A DNA stretch of 38,498 nt, taken from assembly GCA_905214735.1 (NCBI GenBank), contig CAJMNI010000022.1, forward strand, positions 1 through 38,498. The letters are read 5' to 3'. A model generated the notes under the pieces. That model had not been told where the DNA came from. It did no database searches and worked only from the letters and a program-made list of their open reading frames with translations. The stretch is from an uncultured bacterium (GTDB taxonomy: Bacteria > Bacteroidota > Bacteroidia > Bacteroidales > Muribaculaceae). Shown one piece after another: positions 24,927-32,016 of the stretch (its first letter is position 1; each line of letters begins with the position of its first letter). The position numbers and the translations under genes are program-made.

Positions 24927-26234
24927 ATGAAAATTGAAAAAGTGATCGGTCGCGAAATTCTTGATTCGCGCGGTAACCCGACAGTAGAAGTTGACGTGAT
25001 TCTCGAGAGCGGCATCATGGGCCGTGCAGCAGTTCCCTCAGGCGCATCTACAGGCGAGAACGAGGCTCTTGAGCTTCGTGACGGCGATCCCAAGCGCTAT
25101 ATGGGCAAAGGCGTGCTCAAGGCAGTAGCCAACGTCAACGGTCCCATCGCAGAAGCCCTCATCGGCCACAGCGCGCTCGACCAGATCGGTGTTGACCAGA
25201 TCATGCTCGACCTCGACGGCACTCCGACGAAGTCCAACCTCGGCGCCAACGCCATCCTCGGCGTATCGCTCGCCACAGCAAAAGCAGCAGCCGCATATCT
25301 CGACATGCCCCTCTACCGCTACGTGGGCGGTTGCAACACATACGTTCTCCCCGTTCCGATGATGAACATCATCAACGGCGGCGCTCACTCCGACGCTCCC
25401 ATCTGCTTCCAGGAGTTCATGATCCGTCCGGTCGGCGCTCCCTCCTTCAAGGAAGGAATCCGCATGGGCACAGAGGTGTTCCACAACCTTAAGAAAGTGC
25501 TCAAGGCCCGCGGCCTCTCCACGGCTGTCGGCGACGAAGGCGGTTTCGCTCCCGCTCTCGACGGCACTGAAGACGCCCTCAACTGCATCTGCGAGGCTAT
25601 CAAGGCTGCAGGCTACGAACCCGGAAAAGATGTCACAATCGCCCTCGACTGCGCATCTTCCGAATTCTACGAGGATGGCAAATACCACTACAGCCACCTC
25701 AACAACGGCGCCAAGAAAGAGGAGAACGGCGCTGTGCTCACAAGCGAGGAGCAGGCAAAATATCTCGAAAGCCTCATCAACAAATATCCTATCGACTCGA
25801 TCGAGGACGGTATGGACGAGAACGACTGGAAGGGCTGGAAATATCTCACCGACCTCATCGGCGACCGCTGCCAGCTCGTCGGCGACGACTTCTTCGTTAC
25901 CAACGTGAAATATCTTGAGAAAGGCATCGCAGAGGGTTGCGCCAACTCGATCCTCGTGAAAGTTAACCAGATCGGCTCGCTCACAGAGACTCTCCGCGCT
26001 GTCGAGATGGCTCAGCGCAACGGCTACACAGCTGTTATCTCCCACCGTTCGGGCGAAACAGAAGACGCTACTATCGCCGACCTCGCCGTGGCTACAAACG
26101 CAGGCCAGATCAAGACCGGTTCGGCAAGCCGTTCCGACCGTATGGCCAAATACAACCAGCTCCTCCGCATCGAGGAAGAGCTCGGCGACCGCGCTGTTTA
26201 CGGCTACAAGAAAATCAAGAAAGTGGCAAAATAA
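24927..26234 (+). CDS. eno: Enolase
   Basis: Converts 2-phosphoglycerate to phosphoenolpyruvate in glycolysis. The ATG at 24927 gives MKIEKVIGREILDSRGNPTVEV, the normal enolase N-terminus, and 435 residues. An upstream in-frame ATG at 24855 would add 24 residues with no enolase character and falls in a stem-loop. Visible landmarks are the PSGASTGENEA loop with the magnesium serine, MNIINGGAHSD, GDEGGFAP, SIEDGMDENDW, LVGDDFFVTN, and the catalytic lysine region ILVKVNQIGSLTET followed by SHRSGETED. It is monocistronic, with a strong terminator downstream. Confidence 0.97.
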   Translation: MKIEKVIGREILDSRGNPTVEVDVILESGIMGRAAVPSGASTGENEALELRDGDPKRYMGKGVLKAVANVNGPIAEALIGHSALDQIGVDQIMLDLDGTPTKSNLGANAILGVSLATAKAAAAYLDMPLYRYVGGCNTYVLPVPMMNIINGGAHSDAPICFQEFMIRPVGAPSFKEGIRMGTEVFHNLKKVLKARGLSTAVGDEGGFAPALDGTEDALNCICEAIKAAGYEPGKDVTIALDCASSEFYEDGKYHYSHLNNGAKKEENGAVLTSEEQAKYLESLINKYPIDSIEDGMDENDWKGWKYLTDLIGDRCQLVGDDFFVTNVKYLEKGIAEGCANSILVKVNQIGSLTETLRAVEMAQRNGYTAVISHRSGETEDATIADLAVATNAGQIKTGSASRSDRMAKYNQLLRIEEELGDRAVYGYKKIKKVAK

Positions 26235-26273
26235 GCCGCTTCCCCAAAGAATTTAATCAAGGACAGCAATCCG

Positions 26274-26305
26274 AAGAGTCCCGGCCAAGGCCGGGGCTCT
26301 TTTTT
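26274..26305 (+). terminator. eno terminator
   Basis: AAGAGTCCCGGCC at 26274-26286 pairs with GGCCGGGGCTCTT at 26289-26301 (one G-U pair), followed directly by a T run. A textbook rho-independent terminator. Confidence 0.9.
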
Positions 26306-26335
26306 ATGCGATTTTTCTACAAATTTTCTACAACT

Positions 26336-26368
26336 TTTCAAGATAATGATGCAATTTTGCTAACTTTG
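26336..26368 (+). promoter_or_regulatory. Aminotransferase promoter
   Basis: TAACTTTG at 26361-26368 is an exact -7 box, and a near-consensus TTTC lies at 26336-26339 with a 21-base spacer. The box ends 11 bases before the ATG at 26380, so the leader is very short. Confidence 0.6.
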
Positions 26369-26379
26369 CGCCATAATTC

Positions 26380-27660
26380 ATGAACATGGAAGAAAAACAC
26401 AAATCTGAAACATCGCCGCTGACACCCTGCAGCGGCCTGAAGAAAACATCGCAAGGGGCTGTGCTGAAGCCCTCGAAGCGCGGCCAGTGGATGCCGGCCA
26501 GCCCGATCCGGCGCCTGTCGGGGGCGGCCCGCGCCGCCGTGAAACGCGGTGTCAAGGTCTATCATCTCAACATCGGCCAACCCGACATCAAGACGCCGCC
26601 CCAGGCCCGGGAGGCGCTCGCAGGCATCGACCTCTCCTCGCTCCCCTACAGTCCGAGCGACGGCATCGAGAGCCTGCGCGAGAAATTCGCCGCCTACTAC
26701 CGCCGCTTCGGCCTCGACATCTGCGCCGACGACATCATCGTGACGAGCGGCGGTTCGGAAGCCGTGCTCTTCGCCTTCATGGCCTGCCTCGATCCGGGCG
26801 ACGAGATCATCGTGCCCGAACCGGCCTATGCCAACTACATGGCCTTCGCCGACTCCTCGGGAGCGCGAATAGTGCCGCTCCCCTCTTCGATCGAGAATGG
26901 TTTCGCACTCCCCGAACCCGAGGCCTTCGAGCATCTCATCACCCCGCGCACCCGCGCCATACTGATCTGCAACCCCAACAACCCGACGGGCTATGTCTAT
27001 TCGCGAGCCGAGCTCGAGGCAATCGCCGACATCGCCGACCGCCACAACCTCTTCCTCTTCGCCGACGAGGTATATCGCGAATTCTGTTATTCGGGAGGGG
27101 AGTTCACCTCGATCATGAGCCTGCCGCTCGTGCACTACAACGCCATCATGATCGACTCGGTGTCGAAACGCTACAGCGAATGCGGCATCCGCATCGGCGC
27201 CCTCGTATGCCGCAACCGCGAGGTTCACGACGCGGTGATGAAATTCTGCCAGGCGCGCCTCAGCCCCCCGCTCCTCGGCCAGATTGTGGCCGAAGCGTCG
27301 ATGGACGCCTCCCCCGACTATCTGAAAGATGTTCACGATGAATATGAGCGTCGCCGCGACTTCATCGTGGAGCGGATCAACAGGATTCCGGGCTGCTATT
27401 CCCCCCTTCCCCAGGGAGCTTTCTACACCATGGCCGAGCTTCCGGTCGACGATGCCGACCGTTTCTGCAAATGGTGTCTCGAGGAGTTCGAGCATGAGGG
27501 AGCCACCGTTTTCATGGCTCCCGGAAGCGGATTCTACAGCGATCAGAAGCGCGGACGCCGTCAGGTGAGAATAGCCTACGTGCAGGAGATTCCCTACCTC
27601 GCCAAGGCCCTCGACCTGCTTGAAGAGGCCTTGAGATGCTACCCCGGAAGAAAAATCTGA
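26380..27660 (+). CDS. Class I/II PLP-dependent aminotransferase
   Basis: A 426-residue fold-type I aminotransferase of the aspartate aminotransferase group. Landmarks are NIGQPDIKTPP, the YSPSDGIESLREK region, VTSGGSEAVLF (cofactor phosphate site), CNPNNPTGYVYS, FADEVYREF (PLP aspartate), SVSKRYSECGIRIG with the Schiff-base lysine, and a late arginine in RQVRIAY for substrate carboxylate binding. About 25 residues at the N-terminus precede the conserved SKRGQWMPASPIRRL and look unconserved. The promoter nevertheless supports starting at 26380 or at the second ATG, 26386. Substrate preference cannot be read from sequence. Confidence 0.85.
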   Translation: MNMEEKHKSETSPLTPCSGLKKTSQGAVLKPSKRGQWMPASPIRRLSGAARAAVKRGVKVYHLNIGQPDIKTPPQAREALAGIDLSSLPYSPSDGIESLREKFAAYYRRFGLDICADDIIVTSGGSEAVLFAFMACLDPGDEIIVPEPAYANYMAFADSSGARIVPLPSSIENGFALPEPEAFEHLITPRTRAILICNPNNPTGYVYSRAELEAIADIADRHNLFLFADEVYREFCYSGGEFTSIMSLPLVHYNAIMIDSVSKRYSECGIRIGALVCRNREVHDAVMKFCQARLSPPLLGQIVAEASMDASPDYLKDVHDEYERRRDFIVERINRIPGCYSPLPQGAFYTMAELPVDDADRFCKWCLEEFEHEGATVFMAPGSGFYSDQKRGRRQVRIAYVQEIPYLAKALDLLEEALRCYPGRKI

Positions 27661-27702
27661 GAGATTTCTTTATGAAATTCCGACATTTTATGAAATTTTC
27701 GT

Positions 27703-27710
27703 TAACTTTG
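27703..27710 (+). promoter_or_regulatory. OPT transporter -7 element
   Basis: TAACTTTG, an exact -7 box, 87 bases upstream of the ATG at 27798, with no clear -33. The predicted leader contains a short GGCTC/GAGCC hairpin near 27732-27745. Confidence 0.55.
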
Positions 27711-27797
27711 TCGTAATTCATAAATTCATGGCCGGCTCAGGCGAGCCATCGCGGCTTCCTCCCCGGTCTAATTCCAACTAACCAAACAGACACAACG

Positions 27798-29774
27798 ATG
27801 GAAGAAAACGAGAAAGTCTACACCACCGACACCGGTCTGCCGGAGAACGCGTTTCGCGAGCTCGCCGACGACGAGAAGTATGTGCCGGTGATGCATCCGG
27901 CCCACGACCAGAAGGAAGTGACGCCCTATTCTGTAGGGATGGGTCTGCTGATGGCGATTGTCTTCAGCGCCGCAGCCGCCTATCTGGGCCTGAAGGTGGG
28001 CCAGGTGTTCGAGGCCGCCATCCCCATCGCGATTATCGCGGTCGGACTCAGCGGCGCCCTGAAAAAGAAAAACGCCCTCGGGCAGAACATCATCATCCAG
28101 TCGATCGGCTCCTGCTCGGGAGTGATCGTGGCCGGGGCGATCTTCACCCTGCCGGCCCTTTTCATCCTGCAGGCCTCATATCCCGACATAATGGTGAATT
28201 TCTACCAGATCTTCCTCAGTTCGCTGCTCGGAGGCATCCTGGGAATCCTCTTCTTCATCCCCTTCCGCAAATATTTCGTGAAGGACATGCACGGCAAATA
28301 CCCCTTCCCTGAAGCCACGGCGACCACTCAGGTGCTCATTTCCGGCCAGCAGTCGGAGAAGAGCGGCTCGGGCGGGCAGGCCAAGACCCTGATCGTGGCC
28401 TCGCTGATCGGCGGTATCTACGACTATATCGTGGCAACGTTCGGCTGGTGGGCCGAGACAATCACGTCGACGGCCGCCTCCTGGGGACATACCATGGCCG
28501 AGAAGACCAAGCTCGTGTTCAGCTGCAACACCGGCGCCGCCCTTCTGGGCCTCGGCTATATCGTCGGCCTCAAATATGCCTTCGTGATCTTCGCCGGCTC
28601 GATCTTCGTATGGTGGATCGTCATTCCGCTGATGGGCACCTACGGCAACGCCACTCTCGCCGGGCTCGCGCCCGACGTCCTCTTCAAGGACTACGCGCGT
28701 CTGATCGGCATCGGCGGCATCGCAATGGCCGGCATCATCGGCATCGTGAAGTCATGGCCCATCATCTGCAACGCCGTCGGTCTCGCAGGCCGCGAGTTCA
28801 AGGGTGGAGCAGCTAAGGCCAAGGAGGTGCGCTGGCAGACCGACCTTTCGATGAAGAAAGTAGTGTTCTTCATCGTTCTGGCCCTGATCGTGGTGCTCGC
28901 CTTCTTCTGGCTCGGCGTGATCAGCACCTTCTGGCAGGCTCTCGTGGCATGGGCTGTAGTGACCGTTATCGCATTCCTCTTCACCACGGTGGCCGCCAAC
29001 GCTATCGCCATCGTCGGCTCCAATCCGGTTTCGGGCATGACGCTGATGACTCTCATCATCGCCTCGGCAATCTTCGTGGGCATCGGCCTGAGCGGCACCC
29101 AGGGCATCGTTGCCTCGATGGTGATCGGCGGCGTTGTCTGCACGGCCCTCTCGATGGCCGGCGGTTTCGTGACCGACCTCAAGATCGGCTACTGGCTCGG
29201 ATCGACCCCGCGCAAGCAGGAGAGCTGGAAATTCCTCGGCACATTCGTTTCGGCCGCAACTGTCGGCGGCGTGATCATGGTGCTCAACGAGGTTTACGGC
29301 TTCACCGGCGACAATGCCCTCGTGGCTCCGCAGGCCAACGCCATGGCCAAGGTGATCGAGCCCCTCATGATGGGCGGCGAGACTCCCTGGATCCTCTATA
29401 TGGTGGGCGCGATCCTCGCCCTCATCCTCAACTGGCTCGGGGTGCCCGCCCTCGCATTCTGCCTCGGAATGTTCATCCCCCTCTCGCTCAACACCCCGAT
29501 GCTCGTGGGCGGCGCTATCGCCTATTTCGTAAGCCACAGCTCGAAAGACAGCAAAGTCAACTCCGCACGCCACGACCGCGGCACACTCCTCTCCTCCGGC
29601 CTCATCGCCGGCGGCGCACTCTTCGGAGTCTTCGCAGCCATCACGCGCTTCTGCGGCTTCGAATACGACTCGCCCCTCTCCGAAGGGCTCACCCAGATTC
29701 TCGGATGCGTGGCCTACGTGCTCCTGATCGGATACCTCTACTGGGATTCCACCCGCGCCAAAGTGCTTAAATAA
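27798..29774 (+). CDS. OPT-family oligopeptide transporter
   Basis: A 658-residue polytopic inner-membrane protein of the OPT family, whose members import oligopeptides or metal chelates. The cytosolic N-terminus (about 50 residues) is followed by many hydrophobic helices. Recognisable stretches are YLGLKVGQVFEAAIPIAII near residue 62, GSCSGVIVAGAIFTLPAL, the loop with DMHGKYPFPEATATTQVLI, and ALAFCLGMFIPLSLNTPML near the end. The motif PFPEATATTQVLISG is typical of bacterial OPT proteins. Substrate is unknown; bacterial members are thought to be proton-coupled. It is likely monocistronic. Confidence 0.9.
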   Translation: MEENEKVYTTDTGLPENAFRELADDEKYVPVMHPAHDQKEVTPYSVGMGLLMAIVFSAAAAYLGLKVGQVFEAAIPIAIIAVGLSGALKKKNALGQNIIIQSIGSCSGVIVAGAIFTLPALFILQASYPDIMVNFYQIFLSSLLGGILGILFFIPFRKYFVKDMHGKYPFPEATATTQVLISGQQSEKSGSGGQAKTLIVASLIGGIYDYIVATFGWWAETITSTAASWGHTMAEKTKLVFSCNTGAALLGLGYIVGLKYAFVIFAGSIFVWWIVIPLMGTYGNATLAGLAPDVLFKDYARLIGIGGIAMAGIIGIVKSWPIICNAVGLAGREFKGGAAKAKEVRWQTDLSMKKVVFFIVLALIVVLAFFWLGVISTFWQALVAWAVVTVIAFLFTTVAANAIAIVGSNPVSGMTLMTLIIASAIFVGIGLSGTQGIVASMVIGGVVCTALSMAGGFVTDLKIGYWLGSTPRKQESWKFLGTFVSAATVGGVIMVLNEVYGFTGDNALVAPQANAMAKVIEPLMMGGETPWILYMVGAILALILNWLGVPALAFCLGMFIPLSLNTPMLVGGAIAYFVSHSSKDSKVNSARHDRGTLLSSGLIAGGALFGVFAAITRFCGFEYDSPLSEGLTQILGCVAYVLLIGYLYWDSTRAKVLK

Positions 29775-29859
29775 AACAGTTTGCGATTAGAATCTACCGC
29801 AAAGGCGGAGATAAGCCGGCCTTGACAAGCCAAGTAACGGCATATATGCCGAACTTCAA

Positions 29860-29902
29860 TTAATGAATTATTTCCATAATTGGGAATAATTCATTAATTT
29901 TG
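29860..29902 (+). promoter_or_regulatory. fabD promoter overlapped by a 16-bp AT-rich inverted repeat
   Basis: The left arm 29860-29875 and right arm 29882-29897 pair over 16 positions (one G-U) around ATAATT. The right arm runs into TAATTTTG at 29895-29902, an exact -7 box, and TTTC at 29871-29874 sits 20 bases upstream as a near -33. The inverted repeat therefore spans the -33, the spacer and part of the -7. It could be an operator for a dimeric regulator or a terminator for the OPT gene. A separate 14-bp palindrome, CGGCATATATGCCG, lies just upstream at 29838-29851. Confidence 0.6.
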
Positions 29903-29923
29903 CAGTCGGATTGCAACAAGAGG

Positions 29924-29960
29924 GGAATCTGCCGCAGGGCGACGCCCTGCGGCAGATTCC
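29924..29960 (+). promoter_or_regulatory. Perfect 17-bp hairpin in the fabD leader
   Basis: GGAATCTGCCGCAGGGC at 29924-29940 pairs perfectly with 29944-29960 around a GAC loop. It lies between the predicted transcription start (about 29907) and the fabD ATG at 30012. No T tract follows, so it is not a normal terminator. Confidence 0.7.
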
Positions 29961-30011
29961 GGGGATAAGCAACAGAGAATAACGACAATTACAGCTAAGA
30001 CAGATATACAG

Positions 30012-30890
30012 ATGAAAGCTTATGTATTTCCCGGCCAGGGTGCCCAGTTCGTGGGCATGGGCAAGGACCTCTACGACAACAATGCAGAGGCAAAAGAGAT
30101 GTTTGAGAAAGCAAACGAAATTCTTGGTTTCCGTATCACCGATCTGATGTTCAACGGCACTGAGGAAGACCTGAGGCAGACGAAAGTGACTCAGCCCGCG
30201 ATCTTCCTTCACAGCGTGATTCTTGCCAAGAGCCTTGGCGACGAGTTCAAGCCCGACATGGTGGCAGGCCATAGCCTTGGAGAATTCTCCGCGCTTGTTG
30301 CAGCCGGCGCCCTCAGCTTCGAGGAGGGTCTGAAGCTCGTGGCAAAGCGCGCCATGGCCATGCAGAAAGCCTGCGAGGCCAAGCCTTCGACAATGGCCGC
30401 AGTCCTCGCCCTTTCCGACGAGACGGTCGAGAACCTCTGCGCCGAGGTTGAAGACGTCGTGGCTCCCGCCAACTATAACTGCCCGGGTCAGGTTGTGATC
30501 TCAGGCACAATCGAAGGCATCGACAAGGCCTGCGAGAAGATGCTCGCAGCCGGTGCGAAACGCGCCCTCAAGCTGAAAGTGGGCGGCGCCTTCCATTCCC
30601 CCCTCATGCAGCCCGCCCAGGAGGAACTCGCCGAGGCAATCGCAGCCGCCGAGTTCTCCACTCCCCGCTGCCCCGTCTATCAGAACGTCGACGGCAAGCC
30701 CCACACCGATCCCAAAGAGATCAAGGAGAACCTCATCAAGCAGCTCACCGCTCCCGTGCGCTGGACCTACGACGTGCAGGCCATGATCGCCGACGGCGCC
30801 GACGACTTCACGGAGCTCGGTCCGGGCAAGGTGCTCCAGGGCCTCATCTCGAAGATCGACCGCAACGTCAAGACTTCGGGCAAGCAGTAA
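30012..30890 (+). CDS. fabD: Malonyl-CoA:ACP transacylase
   Basis: Transfers malonyl groups from CoA to acyl carrier protein, supplying the elongation unit for fatty acid synthesis. The 292 residues show FPGQGAQ at the N-terminus, the nucleophile motif GHSLGEFSAL (S88), the conserved arginine R113 and the catalytic histidine H195 in GGAFHSPLM. Length is standard. It is followed 56 nt later by asd. The leader is unusually structured, suggesting regulation at transcription or mRNA level. Confidence 0.96.
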   Translation: MKAYVFPGQGAQFVGMGKDLYDNNAEAKEMFEKANEILGFRITDLMFNGTEEDLRQTKVTQPAIFLHSVILAKSLGDEFKPDMVAGHSLGEFSALVAAGALSFEEGLKLVAKRAMAMQKACEAKPSTMAAVLALSDETVENLCAEVEDVVAPANYNCPGQVVISGTIEGIDKACEKMLAAGAKRALKLKVGGAFHSPLMQPAQEELAEAIAAAEFSTPRCPVYQNVDGKPHTDPKEIKENLIKQLTAPVRWTYDVQAMIADGADDFTELGPGKVLQGLISKIDRNVKTSGKQ

Positions 30891-30946
30891 GAACGCACTC
30901 CCCGCAAGGGAGGCATTTCGGTTAAATTTTCTAAACAGGGAAAACT

Positions 30947-31960
30947 ATGAACATAGCAATAGTCGGCGCGAGCGGCGCGGTGGGCCAGGAGCTCCTGCGC
31001 GTGCTCGACGAGCAGAATTTCCCCGTTGACAATCTACGTCTGTTCGGCTCTCAGCGCAGCGCCGGACAGACGCGTTTGTTCCGGGGGAAGGAGTATACCA
31101 TCGAACTTCTCAGCCACGATTCCGATTTCAGCGGTGTCGACATCGCATTCACTTCGGCCGGAGCCGGAACTTCCAAGGAGTATGCGAAGACGATCACCCG
31201 CCACGGCACCCTGATGATCGACAACAGCTCCGCCTTCCGCATGGACCCCGACGTGCCCCTGGTGGTTCCGGAGGTCAACGGCAAGGATGCATTCGAACAT
31301 CCGCGCAACATCATCGGCAACCCCAACTGCACCACTATCCAGATGGTCGTGGCCCTGCAGGCCATCGAGCGGATTAGCCATATCCGCCGGGTGCACGTCG
31401 CCACCTATCAGGCCGCTTCGGGAGCCGGGCAGACAGGCATGGATGAACTCCGCCTCCAGATGGAGGAGACCACCGCCGGAAAGAAACCGACCGTGAAGAA
31501 GTTCACGGCCCAGCTCGCCCTCAACCTCATCCCCCACATCGACGTCTTCACCGACAACGATTACACGAAGGAGGAGATGAAGATGTATAACGAGACGCGG
31601 AAGATCATGCACAGCGACATCCGCGTGTCGGCCACATGCGTTCGCGTGCCGGTGATGCGCGCCCACAGCGAGGCTATCTGGGTGGAGACCGAGAGGCCGG
31701 TGAGCCTCGAGGAGGCTCGCCATGCTTTCGAAACGGGTGAAGGCCTCGTATATCTCGACGAGAAGGATGGAAAGAAATTCTATCCGATGCCCCTGGACAT
31801 CGCTGGGAAGGATCCCGTCTACGTCGGCCGTCTGCGCAAGGACCTCGCCGACGACTGCGGCCTCGCCTTCTGGGTGGTCGGCGACCAGATCAAGAAGGGA
31901 GCCGCCCTCAACGCCGTGCAGATCGCGCAGTATATGCTCGCCCACGGCGGCGTGAGATAA
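30947..31960 (+). CDS. asd: Aspartate-semialdehyde dehydrogenase
   Basis: Reduces aspartyl phosphate to aspartate semialdehyde for lysine, methionine, threonine and diaminopimelate synthesis. The 337 residues start with the NADP-binding IAIVGASGAVGQELL. They carry the catalytic cysteine in GNPNCTT (C128) and the catalytic histidine in RVPVMRAHSEAIW (H240). Other family blocks include DNSSAFRMDPDVPLVVPEVN. The stop codon lies in a 23-bp-period direct repeat. It may be co-transcribed with fabD. Confidence 0.96.
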   Translation: MNIAIVGASGAVGQELLRVLDEQNFPVDNLRLFGSQRSAGQTRLFRGKEYTIELLSHDSDFSGVDIAFTSAGAGTSKEYAKTITRHGTLMIDNSSAFRMDPDVPLVVPEVNGKDAFEHPRNIIGNPNCTTIQMVVALQAIERISHIRRVHVATYQAASGAGQTGMDELRLQMEETTAGKKPTVKKFTAQLALNLIPHIDVFTDNDYTKEEMKMYNETRKIMHSDIRVSATCVRVPVMRAHSEAIWVETERPVSLEEARHAFETGEGLVYLDEKDGKKFYPMPLDIAGKDPVYVGRLRKDLADDCGLAFWVVGDQIKKGAALNAVQIAQYMLAHGGVR

Positions 31961-31995
31961 GGCCGGAAGATTTCTTGAGATAAGGCCGGAAGATT
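31953..31995 (+). repeat. 20-bp direct repeat spanning the asd stop codon
   Basis: TGAGATAAGGCCGGAAGATT occurs at 31953-31972 and again, identical, at 31976-31995 (period 23). The first copy includes the asd stop TAA (31958-31960). The second copy carries a duplicate of the stop region just before the helicase gene. Confidence 0.9.
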
Positions 31996-32016
31996 ATTAT
32001 AGAAAATTATCGAGTC

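Noticed and set aside
29775..29851. tRNA or other RNA gene after the OPT transporter
   Set aside because: Short hairpins such as CCGC/GCGG and the CGGCATATATGCCG palindrome are present, but no cloverleaf or CCA-end arrangement can be formed.
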